Below are positions 8,716 to 16,208 of a DNA stretch of 64,000 bases, piece after piece. Origin of the DNA: Lachnospiraceae bacterium (lineage in GTDB: Bacteria > Bacillota > Clostridia > Lachnospirales > Lachnospiraceae); NCBI GenBank assembly GCA_022647575.1, contig JALCKY010000001.1, positions 310,001 to 374,000 on the forward strand, given 5' to 3'. The position numbers were made by a program, and so were the translations under genes. Under the pieces are notes generated by a model. That model saw only the letters and a program-made list of their open reading frames with translations, searched no databases and was not told the origin of the DNA. Position 1 is the first letter of the stretch. Each line of letters opens with the position of its first letter.

Positions 8716-10059
8716 TTATGAACCTGCGTTCAGCTCTGTGATGCCGTCGATTCTCAGAGAGAAGGACGGAGCAGACTGGAAGTAGGATTCATGATAATAG
8801 CCGTCGAACACTGCTTCATCAGCATCGTTCGTGTAGTCGCCGTTCGTATCGGTTGCGAATGCACTCGTGACAGCCGCTCCGCCTACCGTGAACTTGGATG
8901 TATCAAATACATGGAGCGTGCCGGCTTTGATGGCAGCGATTGCCGTATTGACAGCATCTTCCGTGCCTGCTGCGCATGCCGTGCCGAGTTTGGAGATCTG
9001 GACTGCATCATCTGCATAGCCGTTGCAGTAATCTGTCTTCAGCGTGCCGCCGTCCATAGCGACCTTCATGATTTCAGCATAAGCGACTTTCCAGTTGTTC
9101 TGCGGAGAAGTCAGGGCAACATCCGGAGCAACCGAAAGCATATCGACGTTGTAGCCTACGGAATAAACGGTCTTGCCGCTCTTGAAAGCAGCTTCGACTG
9201 CCGACGGAGCACCCGTGGAGTCTGCATGCTGTCCGATGATGCAGCAGCCCTTCGCCATCAGCGTATTGGCCGCTTCGGCTTCAGCCGTGATATCGAACCA
9301 GGAGTTCGTGTACTGGACATCCATATGAGCCTTCGGAACGATGGACTGGATGCCGAGGAAGAATGCGGTATAGCCGGAAACAACTTCCGCGAACGGATAA
9401 GCGCCGACGTAGCCGATGTACGGATCCGTAACCTTGCCTGCATCCATGAGCTCTTTCAGCTTCAGGCCTGCGACAATGCCGGAGACGTAGCGTGCTTCGT
9501 AAATGTTGTCAAAGTAGTTGCAGAAGTTCTTAAGTCCGGCTGATTTTGCATGCGTGCCTGTTGCATGTGCAAAATAGACATCCGGATATTCCTGAGCTGC
9601 CTGAAGGATATAGGTCTCATGACCGAAGCTGTTTGCAAAGATGATCTTGCATCCCTGCTCCGCAAGGTCGACAGCCGCATCGTAGCAGCTCTCATCTTCC
9701 GGAATGGAGTACTTGTAAATGACGCTGTCCTGGCTGATTCCGAGTTCATCGCATGCCTGCTGGATGCCCTGGATATGAGCGTAGGTGTAGCCTTGGTTTT
9801 CATCGCCGACCAGAATGGCGCCGACTTTGAAATCTGTGGTTCCCGAAGCCGTGGATGCTGCTTTTGAGGCTGCCGTAGAAGCCGCTGTGGAAGCTGCCGT
9901 CGAAGCCGCTTTGGATTCAGCCACTGAGGCTGCCGTGGAAGCTGCTGTCGAAGCCGCTGTGGAAGCTGCCGTCGATGTCGTTGTGGACCCGCCGCATCCG
10001 GCAAGAAGTCCGGCTGCCATCGCCAAGCTTAAAGCAATACCGAGTACTTTCTTTTTCAT
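8716..10059 (-). CDS. BMP-family substrate-binding lipoprotein (nucleoside or purine ABC importer)
   Basis: This is an extracytoplasmic solute-binding lipoprotein of the Bmp/Med family, whose characterised members bind nucleosides (BmpA, PnrA). A lipoprotein signal peptide ends in the lipobox LLAGC (Cys at about residue 22). Residues 25-75 are an Ala/Ser/Thr linker of AAST repeats that tethers the domain to the membrane. The binding domain starts at FKVGAILVGDENQGYTY and contains FANSFGHETYI and GCCIIGQHADSTG, both typical. The 447-residue length is long only because of the linker. The gene is intact and host-like in codon use, in contrast with the disrupted ATPase and permeases downstream. 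Ligand identity is inference. Confidence 0.92.
   Translation of the reverse strand: MKKKVLGIALSLAMAAGLLAGCGGSTTTSTAASTAASTAASTAASVAESKAASTAASTAASTAASKAASTASGTTDFKVGAILVGDENQGYTYAHIQGIQQACDELGISQDSVIYKYSIPEDESCYDAAVDLAEQGCKIIFANSFGHETYILQAAQEYPDVYFAHATGTHAKSAGLKNFCNYFDNIYEARYVSGIVAGLKLKELMDAGKVTDPYIGYVGAYPFAEVVSGYTAFFLGIQSIVPKAHMDVQYTNSWFDITAEAEAANTLMAKGCCIIGQHADSTGAPSAVEAAFKSGKTVYSVGYNVDMLSVAPDVALTSPQNNWKVAYAEIMKVAMDGGTLKTDYCNGYADDAVQISKLGTACAAGTEDAVNTAIAAIKAGTLHVFDTSKFTVGGAAVTSAFATDTNGDYTNDADEAVFDGYYHESYFQSAPSFSLRIDGITELNAGS
9849..9984 (-). repeat. Short tandem coding repeat (Ala-Ser-Thr linker)
   Basis: Repeats of 12-24 bp encode STAASTAASTAAS-like residues just after the lipobox of the BMP lipoprotein. 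The copies are imperfect at third codon positions, so this is a protein-level low-complexity linker, not a structural DNA repeat. Confidence 0.8.
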
Positions 10060-10155
10060 TTTTGCTTTCCTCCTTATTGTTGCCCCTTAAAATATTTGAG
10101 TTATATAAAAATTATTTTCAAAAATGCAAAAATAACTTTTATAACCACAAAAAAA

Positions 10156-10184
10156 ATTATACACCATTTCCAATACGTAGTCTA
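10156..10184 (-). promoter_or_regulatory. Promoter of the BMP lipoprotein gene
   Basis: TAGACT (10179-10184), 17 bp and a perfect TATAAT (10156-10161) are read on the minus strand. An AT-rich leader of about 90 nt follows, ending AAGGAGGAAAGCAAA before the ATG at 10059. No known riboswitch core is recognisable in that leader. Confidence 0.65.
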
Positions 10185-10232
10185 GACCAAAGACTTTTTT
10201 TATTCATTTTGTACAGAAATCCCCCTCTGCTG

Positions 10233-10290
10233 AAAAAGGCCGTCCTCTGACCCGCCCTGTTCGGGGCACCCGTCTTTGGATAGCCTTTTG
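10233..10290 (-). ncRNA. Candidate small structured RNA, or a terminator element, between the aminotransferase and BMP genes
   Basis: The outer stem AAAAGGC/GCCTTTTT has an internal loop and a TCC/GGA helix. It encloses GAC...GTC and a GCCC/GGGC hairpin with loop CGAACA. The structure ends in five T and starts about 5-10 nt after a promoter at 10299-10326. It could be an independent RNA of about 75 nt, a riboswitch with its own terminator, or only the aminotransferase terminator. No family is recognised. Confidence 0.4.
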
Positions 10291-10298
10291 TCTTCATT

Positions 10299-10326
10299 AT
10301 TATAGCTCATTCCGTGAAAAAGTCCA
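10299..10326 (-). promoter_or_regulatory. Candidate promoter for the 10.23-10.29 kb structured RNA
   Basis: TGGACT (10321-10326), 16 bp and TATAAT (10299-10304) are read on the minus strand, just past the aminotransferase stop. Initiation near 10292 would immediately enter the structured element ending at 10233. Confidence 0.45.
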
Positions 10327-10366
10327 GTCGGACGATTGCTTTTTATTCCGTACAGGAAGATCTCTC

Positions 10367-11590
10367 CTACTCCTGATGATAGCTGCTCAGGAAATGCTTC
10401 AGCTTGCCGGCTGCCTCTTCAAGGATCTCCAGTCTCGGCAGGTAGACGATCCGGAAGTGATCCGGCGACGGCCAGTTGAATCCGGTGCCCTGTACGATCA
10501 GGACATGCTCCTGCTTGAGCAGGTCATAGGCAAACTGCATATCGTCATGGATTCCGAAGCGCTCCGTATCCAGCTTCGGGAAGCAGTAAAAGGCCGCTTT
10601 CGGCTTGACGACGGAAACGCCGGGGATCTCTCCCAGGGCCTTGATGATGAAGTCCCTCTGCTGCGTCACGCGTCCGGTCGGGCAGACATAGTCATTGACG
10701 GACTGATGGCCGCCGAGCGATGTCTGGATGATCGACTGGGCCGGTACGTTGGAGCACAGTCTCATCGAAGAAAGCATCTTGAGGCCTTCCATATAATCTC
10801 TTGCTATTTCCTTGTTTCCGGAAAGAATCATCCAGCCGACGCGGAAGCCTGCGATCATGTGGGATTTCGAGAGTCCCGAGAACGTCACGCAGAAAAGATC
10901 CGGCGCAAGCGAGGCAATGGACGTATGCTTATAGCCGTCCATCAGAAGGCGGTCATAGATCTCATCCGAAAAGATGATCAGCTGATGGCGTCTGGCAATC
11001 TCGACGATCTTTTCCAGGATTTCCTTCGGATAGACAGCGCCTGTCGGATTGTTCGGGTTGATGATGACAATGGCCTTCGTCTTATCCGTGATCTTGCTTT
11101 CCATGTCTTCCAGGTCAGGATTCCAGTCCGACTGCTCGTCGCAGAGATAATGGACCGCTTTTCCTCCTGCCAGATTGGCGCAGGCCGTCCAGAGCGGATA
11201 GTCCGGTGCCGGAATCAGGATTTCATCCCCGTTATCCAGAAGTGCCTGCATGCAGAGATTGATCAGCTCCGACACGCCGTTTCCCGTATAGATATCATCC
11301 ATGGAAACATTCGGGATATTGAGGGACTGTGCATACTGCATGATTGCCTTGCGCCCGGCCCAGATTCCCTTGGAATCGGAATATCCCTGACTTTCCCTGA
11401 GATTGGCCGCCATATCCAGAATGACCTCTTCCGGCGCATTGAATCCGAACGGTGCCGGATTGCCTATATTCAGCTTGAGGACATCGATGCCGTTCGCCTG
11501 CATCCTGTTTGCTTCTTCCACGACCGGTCCGCGAACGTCATAAAGGACGTTGTCCAGTTTGCTCGATTTGTTGAATGTTCTTTCGGACAT
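10367..11590 (-). CDS. Class I pyridoxal-phosphate aminotransferase, alanine-type (AlaA-like)
   Basis: This is a PLP-dependent fold-type I aminotransferase. Closest recognisable similarity is to the AlaA/AlaT group, which makes alanine from pyruvate and glutamate. Seen are LNIGNPAPFGFNAPEE, YSDSKGIWAGRKAI, the substrate-binding NPNNPTGAVYP, IFSDEIYDRLLMDG (cofactor Asp/Tyr) and FSGLSKSHMIAGFRVGW with the Schiff-base lysine. Length is 407 residues. I chose the ATG at 11590 because CAGGAGGTCAGGAG lies just before it; the upstream in-frame codons lack such a site. A promoter is present at 11626-11654. The exact substrate is inferred from the family. Confidence 0.93.
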   Translation of the reverse strand: MSERTFNKSSKLDNVLYDVRGPVVEEANRMQANGIDVLKLNIGNPAPFGFNAPEEVILDMAANLRESQGYSDSKGIWAGRKAIMQYAQSLNIPNVSMDDIYTGNGVSELINLCMQALLDNGDEILIPAPDYPLWTACANLAGGKAVHYLCDEQSDWNPDLEDMESKITDKTKAIVIINPNNPTGAVYPKEILEKIVEIARRHQLIIFSDEIYDRLLMDGYKHTSIASLAPDLFCVTFSGLSKSHMIAGFRVGWMILSGNKEIARDYMEGLKMLSSMRLCSNVPAQSIIQTSLGGHQSVNDYVCPTGRVTQQRDFIIKALGEIPGVSVVKPKAAFYCFPKLDTERFGIHDDMQFAYDLLKQEHVLIVQGTGFNWPSPDHFRIVYLPRLEILEEAAGKLKHFLSSYHQE

Positions 11591-11625
11591 CTCCTGACCT
11601 CCTGTGAGTATACGAAATTTCACAC

Positions 11626-11654
11626 ATTTTAGCATAGGTGACATAAAAAATCAA
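11626..11654 (-). promoter_or_regulatory. Sigma-A promoter of the aminotransferase gene
   Basis: TTGATT (11649-11654), 17 bp and an extended -10 TGcTAAAAT (hexamer 11626-11631) are read on the minus strand. It is divergent from the hsp20 promoter about 70 bp away. Confidence 0.75.
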
Positions 11655-11685
11655 ATCCGCCCGGCGGCAGAATATTTTAAAAGAA

Positions 11686-11712
11686 TTAGCACTCACCTAT
11701 TGACAGTGCTAA
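11686..11712 (+). promoter_or_regulatory. CIRCE operator (HrcA-binding site) of hsp20
   Basis: TTAGCACTC, a 9-bp spacer and CAGTGCTAA match the CIRCE inverted repeat with one change (C for G at the first base of the right arm). That base is also the fifth base of the perfect -35 hexamer, which explains the mismatch. CIRCE is the operator of the heat-shock repressor HrcA; hrcA itself is not in this window. Confidence 0.93.
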
Positions 11713-11728
11713 CAATTTGTGTTATAAC
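11700..11728 (+). promoter_or_regulatory. Consensus sigma-A promoter of hsp20, overlapping CIRCE
   Basis: A perfect TTGACA (11700-11705), 17 bp and TATAAC (11723-11728). HrcA bound at CIRCE would cover the -35 box and block polymerase. Confidence 0.9.
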
Positions 11729-11768
11729 ACACTTAGAACAAAAAAATACCACAAAGGAGGTATTCATT

Positions 11769-12194
11769 ATGTTATTACCGAGTATCTTTTCAAATAACTT
11801 TGTTGACGATTTTATGGATGATTTCGCACCGATGACGAAATACGACAGACCGGCTCCGATGATGCACACCGACGTCAAAGAGTTCGATGACCGCTATGAA
11901 ATGGGCCTGGAACTCCCGGGATATAAGAAAGAAGACATCAAGGCAGATCTGAAGGACGGCTATCTGACCATCAGCGCAGAGCACACCGAGAACAATGACG
12001 AGAAAGACAAGAACGGGAAATACATCCGCCGTGAACGCTATACCGGCCAGTGCACGCGTACCTTCTATGTCGGTGAAGACATCAAGCAGGAAGACATCAA
12101 GGCAGGCTTTGAAAACGGCGTCCTGAAGGTTACCATCCCGAAGGTCGAGGCTAAGCCTGAAGTCGAAGCAAGCAAACATATTCTCATTGAATAA
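11769..12194 (+). CDS. hsp20: Small heat-shock protein, Hsp20/alpha-crystallin family
   Basis: This is an ATP-independent holdase chaperone that binds unfolding proteins and forms large cytoplasmic oligomers. The protein is 141 residues. The alpha-crystallin domain covers about residues 35-130, from TDVKEFDDRYEMGLELPGY to the conserved FENGVLKVTIPK near the C-terminus. The ATG at 11769 is chosen because AAAGGAGG lies 8 nt upstream; the longer open frame reaching 11604 would run through the promoter and CIRCE. Regulation by HrcA is indicated by the CIRCE element. A strong terminator follows, so this is a single-gene unit. Confidence 0.96.
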   Translation: MLLPSIFSNNFVDDFMDDFAPMTKYDRPAPMMHTDVKEFDDRYEMGLELPGYKKEDIKADLKDGYLTISAEHTENNDEKDKNGKYIRRERYTGQCTRTFYVGEDIKQEDIKAGFENGVLKVTIPKVEAKPEVEASKHILIE

Positions 12195-12210
12195 TGACTC
12201 TCCTTCCGCA

Positions 12211-12239
12211 GGGGGACCGTGCAGAACGGTCCCCCTTTT
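12211..12239 (+). terminator. Intrinsic terminator of hsp20
   Basis: GGGGGACCGT and ACGGTCCCCC form a perfect stem around loop GCAGA, followed by four T. Confidence 0.93.
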
Positions 12240-12411
12240 GCATGTGAGCAGCTGTTCATAATTTGTCTTTTTATTGTTCACGAATCTTTTACATCGTCAT
12301 CAAAGCCTGCTCACATTTCAACGGTATACTTTGTTTTGTAAGAAGCAAGATGATAAACTTTTTCTTTTTCATATCCGCGCAAAGCGGTAACTCCTTCCCT
12401 TTATATTTATA
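12240..12411. other. AT-rich convergent intergenic spacer
   Basis: This lies between the hsp20 and DUF4230 terminators. I see no coding sequence. The only structure noted is a 10-bp inverted repeat, ATGTGAGCAG (12242-12251) and CTGCTCACAT (12307-12316), separated by 55 bp. Confidence 0.5.
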
Positions 12412-12443
12412 CAAAAAAGGACGGCTCGCAGGGAGCCGTCCTT
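12412..12443 (-). terminator. Intrinsic terminator of the DUF4230 gene
   Basis: AAGGACGGCTC and GAGCCGTCCTT pair around loop CCTGC and are followed by T on the minus strand. The symmetry (A run on the other side) could also stop plus-strand transcription. Confidence 0.88.
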
Positions 12444-12457
12444 TATTGCTGTCTTCT

Positions 12458-13276
12458 TCAGCCGGATGCCGATGATTCGACGTCCGGCACCGAATCCGTT
12501 TCCGCTGCCTCGGAAGTGCCTCTTTCCTCGTCCGAATACACGCATTTTACGACGAACTCATCCGAAACGGCAGCCACGACCGGCTGCAGCATTTCCTTCG
12601 CCTTCTTCAGCCCCGCCTCGTCGGATTTCTTAAAGGAAGCATCCGTCGTCAGTTCGGCCAGCATCTTATGCCGGATCTCCGCGTCCAGCTGCTTCTGCTG
12701 CTCTTCCGTCAGGGCAATGTCCCCGAATCCGAAAATGGCATGCTCCGTGTCCTCGAACGTCGTACGGTTGGCATCCACCTCCAGATAGCTCAGCGTTGTC
12801 TTCGGCAGGGAAACCGTAACATTTTTCTTGTCCAGGTCAACCGCAATGGAATCGGATGCCACCCTGCTCATATCGATCGTATAGGCACCTTTTCCGTAGG
12901 TGTGGATTTTCTTGGTCTTCTTGAAAATGTCCCAGTTCAGGAAGGCATTCGAGATTTCGGATACCGAATTGACATCCTGCTCATAGACGACCAGGCTTTC
13001 CTTTTCCCTTGCCTGACCCAGCACCGCCTTGACGAAGTCGATTTTGTTGTATCCCATGACCGAATCCGGCAGAATGCCGTTATGCGAACCGGAAACTGCG
13101 CTGTCCGATTTCCCGGACAGCGAATCCATGCGCAGCATGGCGGCACGGGCAATAAAGAACACAGCAACGCAGATGCCCGCTATGCAGAGAACGGCAATCA
13201 GCGGTCCTTTCCATTTGCTGTGCTGCAAAGGCTCATTGCCGGATGGATCTTTCTGATTCAGCGAATCGTCGTTCAT
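12458..13276 (-). CDS. DUF4230-family membrane-anchored protein
   Basis: A protein of unknown function, 272 residues. A short polar N-terminus precedes one transmembrane helix (about residues 25-46, PLIAVLCIAGICVAVFFIARA), so the bulk is probably extracytoplasmic. The central part, with YGKGAYTIDMSRV, VSLPKTTLSYLEVD and a Lys/Glu-rich region QKQLDAEIRHKM, matches my recollection of DUF4230. The C-terminal 30 residues are acidic and Ser-rich. It lies 69 bases after the AmmeMemoRadiSam radical SAM gene and ahead of a terminator, so it may be the last gene of that operon; no functional link is known to me. Confidence 0.75.
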   Translation of the reverse strand: MNDDSLNQKDPSGNEPLQHSKWKGPLIAVLCIAGICVAVFFIARAAMLRMDSLSGKSDSAVSGSHNGILPDSVMGYNKIDFVKAVLGQAREKESLVVYEQDVNSVSEISNAFLNWDIFKKTKKIHTYGKGAYTIDMSRVASDSIAVDLDKKNVTVSLPKTTLSYLEVDANRTTFEDTEHAIFGFGDIALTEEQQKQLDAEIRHKMLAELTTDASFKKSDEAGLKKAKEMLQPVVAAVSDEFVVKCVYSDEERGTSEAAETDSVPDVESSASG

Positions 13277-13345
13277 CGTTTTCCCCTCCGTCGATTCCGG
13301 CCGAAAACCGGTCGTTGATTTCTCGCTGTTCCTGCATTCCGTTTC

Positions 13346-14179
13346 TCAGCAGTTCCCCGTAAAGACATTCGTCAGGTTTCTCCGTGCCACCTCCGCCAGG
13401 TGATAGACCGTTTCCACCGGCGTCGGCGCAGCATAGAAATGATAGCGCGGAAAGCACCTGGTCACATGAAGCGGGATTCCTCTCCGGATGGAACCAAGCC
13501 AGGCGGAAAGCTGCTCCATTTCCCCGTCGGAATCATTCTTCCCGGGAACGATCAGGGTCGTCACTTCCACATGGCAGCCTCTGACCGCCCTTTCAATAAA
13601 GGCCTTGACCATTTCCAGATCTCCGCCGACGTAGCGGTAGAAATCTTCCGTGAAGCCCTTGAGGTCGATGTTCATGGCATCGATGTTCGGCAGCAGTTTT
13701 TCCAGGACATCCGTCGAAGCGGTTCCGTTCGTGACCATGACGTTCTTCAGGCCTTTGTCATGTGCCAGTCTCGACGCGTCCCGGACATACTCCCATCCGG
13801 TAAGCGGTTCGTTGTAGGTATACGCCAGGCCGATGTTCCCCTGTCGCTTTTCCGCCAGGGCTTCGGTCACCAGTTCTTCCGGGGAAATGAACCGTGCCGT
13901 GAGATTTTTCTCGCTCATCGTCGAGATCTCGTAGTTCTGGCAGAACGGACATTTCAGGTTGCACCCGAAGCTGCCGACGGAAAGCACCTTGCTGCCCGGA
14001 CAGAACATCGCAAAGGGCTTTTTCTCGATCGGATCAAGAGCCAGGCTGGTTACCATTCCGTAATTGATATCGATGATCCTGCCTTCGAGATTTCTCCTGG
14101 CCCGGCAGGCTCCCGTCTGTCCTTCCTTCAGTTCGCACTTCCGGAAGCAGACACCGCATACAGCTGTCGCTTCTGTCAT
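13346..14179 (-). CDS. amrS: AmmeMemoRadiSam system radical SAM enzyme
   Basis: This radical S-adenosylmethionine enzyme belongs to the conserved AMMECR1-Memo-radical SAM trio, whose reaction is unknown to me. It is 277 residues. The N-terminal Cys-rich motif (C8, C11, C15, C25) could bind a metal. The radical SAM signature CX3CX2C is at C73, C77 and C80 within FGCNLKCPFCQNYE, followed by YTYNEPLTGWEYV and MNIDLKGFTEDFYR. The ATG at 14179 shares one base with the upstream stop (TGATG), so the pair is translationally coupled. A longer open frame to 14323 is rejected because it lies inside the upstream gene. Confidence 0.92.
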   Translation of the reverse strand: MTEATAVCGVCFRKCELKEGQTGACRARRNLEGRIIDINYGMVTSLALDPIEKKPFAMFCPGSKVLSVGSFGCNLKCPFCQNYEISTMSEKNLTARFISPEELVTEALAEKRQGNIGLAYTYNEPLTGWEYVRDASRLAHDKGLKNVMVTNGTASTDVLEKLLPNIDAMNIDLKGFTEDFYRYVGGDLEMVKAFIERAVRGCHVEVTTLIVPGKNDSDGEMEQLSAWLGSIRRGIPLHVTRCFPRYHFYAAPTPVETVYHLAEVARRNLTNVFTGNC

Positions 14180-15567
14180 CAGTAATGCCTCACGACCTGG
14201 AATCTCTGAAGATGCACGTCCTTTTCGCCTGCGGGAATTCCCGCCTTGCTCTGCGCGATCCGGATCTGTTCGCTGACCGTCTGCACGCCGTCGAGATTCG
14301 GAAGAAGCAGTCCTCTCTTCCATCCCTTCGAAACGATCACGCCGTATTTCTTCACGTCCAGCTGATCCGGACTGTCGATGTCCTCCGCTTCTCCCAGGAT
14401 ATCGACCGTAATGGAAAGATAGGGAAGCTCATCCTCCGTGATCGGATCGAAGCGCGGGTCCTTTGTCGAAGCGCTGATGGCATTGCTGACGATTTCTTCG
14501 GCGATGCAGTTCTCCGCTGCGGAAATCGTCCCGATGCATCCTCTCAGCCGGCCGTCCTCATGAATCGAGACAAAGGCGCCGGCCTGCCCGTTCTTCATTT
14601 CCGGAGGAAGATCCTCCGGCGGCACAAGCCTTTTATGACGGCGGATATACGCTTCGACGGCGCTGCGGGCCAGACGGACATAATCGTCCTCCCGGCTTCG
14701 CTCTGCCTTAACGCCCGCCTTTCTTTTCTCCTCATAGAGATCCAGGAACCTGCGGGAAGCATCTGCTTCCAGAGGCTGATAGGCGCAGACGCCGTACCCG
14801 ACTCCGAAAGGACCTTCATAGGAAAGTTTTTCCGCCTTCACGGCCGTCCCATCCAGCGCGCCGGCCATGATCGTAAAGGAGCGGTGTCCGCATTCTCCTG
14901 CTTTCTCACAGAAGTCTTCGTCAAAGGAAAGCAGTTCGCCGAAGTTTCCCTCTCCCATTACGTCCATGATCCTTGCATCGTATTCCGGTCCTTCTTTGGC
15001 AAAACCGTAAGGCCCGTCTTCTTTCAGACGGTGTGAAAGGTCTCCGCTGCCGATGAAGACGATCCGGCGTCCGAGATCTCCGGCTGTCTTCCGGATATAG
15101 GTTCCGAGCCTGTAATGCATCGGCAGGGACAGGCCCGAAAGCCCGATGCGCACGGTGCGGTACCCGGTATAGAACTGATTCACGAAATAGAGCGGAATCA
15201 TCGAGGCATGATCCAGTTCCGGATCCTTCTCTCCCTGCGTCCCCGCGGGGAAATCCTCTTCACGGCACAGGGAAGAGAGTGCTTCCGCAAATTCCGTATC
15301 GTAATCCGTTCTGATCTTCGCTTCTCCCGCGCCGAAAGAACGGAAGGAGCCCTGTGCGCTGCGCCCCGGCGATATATGGAAATAATCCGCATACATGACC
15401 GAATGCGGTGTCGTGATGACAATGGTATCCGGATGCAGTTCCGCCGTCCTGCGTCCGACTTCCCTGTAAGATCTGATGGTTGCCGAAATTTTCTTTTCCT
15501 GTCCGCGTCCGACTTCCGGAATGATCAGCGGCGGATGAGGAACCATGAATGCACCGATAATCGCCAT
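14179..15567 (-). CDS. Fused LigB/Memo-like and AMMECR1 protein (AmmeMemoRadiSam system)
   Basis: This 462-residue two-domain protein joins functions usually encoded separately. Residues 1 to about 275 resemble the class III extradiol dioxygenase (LigB) superfamily, to which Memo belongs: MVPHPPLIIPEVGRG, VITTPHSVMYADYFH, LDHASMIPLYFVN and IGSGDLSHRL supply candidate metal-binding His/Asp/Glu. Residues about 290-462 are an AMMECR1 domain with the family motif LRGCIGTIS and DPRFDPIT. The ATG at 15567 has GGAGG 6 nt upstream. The radical SAM partner overlaps its stop, which supports a shared pathway. The promoter shares its -35 box with a divergent gene. Substrate unknown. Confidence 0.88.
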   Translation of the reverse strand: MAIIGAFMVPHPPLIIPEVGRGQEKKISATIRSYREVGRRTAELHPDTIVITTPHSVMYADYFHISPGRSAQGSFRSFGAGEAKIRTDYDTEFAEALSSLCREEDFPAGTQGEKDPELDHASMIPLYFVNQFYTGYRTVRIGLSGLSLPMHYRLGTYIRKTAGDLGRRIVFIGSGDLSHRLKEDGPYGFAKEGPEYDARIMDVMGEGNFGELLSFDEDFCEKAGECGHRSFTIMAGALDGTAVKAEKLSYEGPFGVGYGVCAYQPLEADASRRFLDLYEEKRKAGVKAERSREDDYVRLARSAVEAYIRRHKRLVPPEDLPPEMKNGQAGAFVSIHEDGRLRGCIGTISAAENCIAEEIVSNAISASTKDPRFDPITEDELPYLSITVDILGEAEDIDSPDQLDVKKYGVIVSKGWKRGLLLPNLDGVQTVSEQIRIAQSKAGIPAGEKDVHLQRFQVVRHY

Positions 15568-15596
15568 ATCTGCCTCCGTATGTCTCTGATATTTTT

Positions 15597-15648
15597 ATTC
15601 TACCTTTGCCCGTGAGGAATTGCAAGACAGGCCTTGCTATGCTAAAAT
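15597..15648. promoter_or_regulatory. Divergent promoters sharing one palindromic -35 hexamer
   Basis: TTGCAA at 15620-15625 is its own reverse complement. On the plus strand it is 17 bp from an extended -10 TGcTAAAAT (hexamer 15643-15648). On the minus strand it is 17 bp from TAGAAT (plus-strand 15597-15602). Both spacings are optimal, so polymerase binding for the two directions should be mutually exclusive. Confidence 0.75.
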
Positions 15649-15680
15649 CCACATGAAAGTAAATGTCCGGAGGTAAATGC

Positions 15681-16208
15681 ATGTCTGACATTCCCTATAA
15701 AATTCCCGTCCAGATCGGCCACAGCCCGACTCTCCGTTTTCGCCTGGCTCCTGTCAGCAAAAAAATCATGAGCGGCGACGCCGACTGGATTGACTCAAAA
15801 GAATTCTGCGTCGACAATATCTGCGGCCACGAATTCCTTCTTCCCTTCATTGAACAGTTCCTGCCCGATGAATTTCTTTTCCGCAACGAGATCAACCTGA
15901 TGCCGTTTTCCAATGCATCCAGGATGTCTGAAGAGATCCGGAAAACGGTGTCCCTTCTGAAAACCGATTACGGCAGCCCTGCCCTGGCCGGGATCAAGAA
16001 GCATTTCTCGCTGGACCTCCTCGTTTCCGGAGAGGAGTACAACCGAAAATACCTGCTGCTCTCCGGTCCCCAGAAAGCGCAGGCAGTCCGCGACCGCATC
16101 GGCGTCGTCATTGATTTCTACACGCAGTTTGCCGGCTGGCTGGATTCCGTGATTGCGGAATATGAACCGAAGGATTTCCACCAGCTCGCCGTCACTTCTC
16201 CGGCCTGA
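15681..16208 (+). CDS. Conserved-looking hypothetical protein
   Basis: I do not recognise a family. The protein is 175 residues, predicted soluble and cytoplasmic, with no signal peptide or transmembrane helix. It begins MSDIPYKIPVQIGHSPT and has an alpha-helical C-terminal half ending in an amphipathic segment. The start at 15681 has GGAGG 7 nt upstream; an in-frame GTG/ATG a few codons earlier lacks one. Promoter evidence at 15620-15648 supports it as a real gene. Its 3' end overlaps the convergent metallophosphatase by 17 bp. Confidence 0.7.
   Translation: MSDIPYKIPVQIGHSPTLRFRLAPVSKKIMSGDADWIDSKEFCVDNICGHEFLLPFIEQFLPDEFLFRNEINLMPFSNASRMSEEIRKTVSLLKTDYGSPALAGIKKHFSLDLLVSGEEYNRKYLLLSGPQKAQAVRDRIGVVIDFYTQFAGWLDSVIAEYEPKDFHQLAVTSPA

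Noticed and set aside
9849-9984. Plus-strand repetitive protein (EAAVEAAV repeats)
   Set aside because: It is the antisense of the Ala-Ser-Thr linker in the BMP lipoprotein and has no ribosome-binding site or family match.
10060-10160. Purine riboswitch upstream of the BMP transporter gene
   Set aside because: The leader is AT-rich and lacks the conserved purine-aptamer core and loop sequences; nothing beyond a promoter could be supported.
10376-11632. 418-codon plus-strand open frame
   Set aside because: It is fully antisense to the aminotransferase, whose PLP motifs are intact; the opposite frame has no recognisable protein.
11604-11768. Longer N-terminus for Hsp20
   Set aside because: It would translate through the CIRCE element and promoter and has no Shine-Dalgarno; the ATG at 11769 fits the family length.
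12242-12316. 10-bp inverted repeat in the hsp20-DUF4230 spacer as a regulatory or mobile element
   Set aside because: The arms are 55 bp apart, no gene or second element accompanies them, and chance in a short spacer cannot be excluded.
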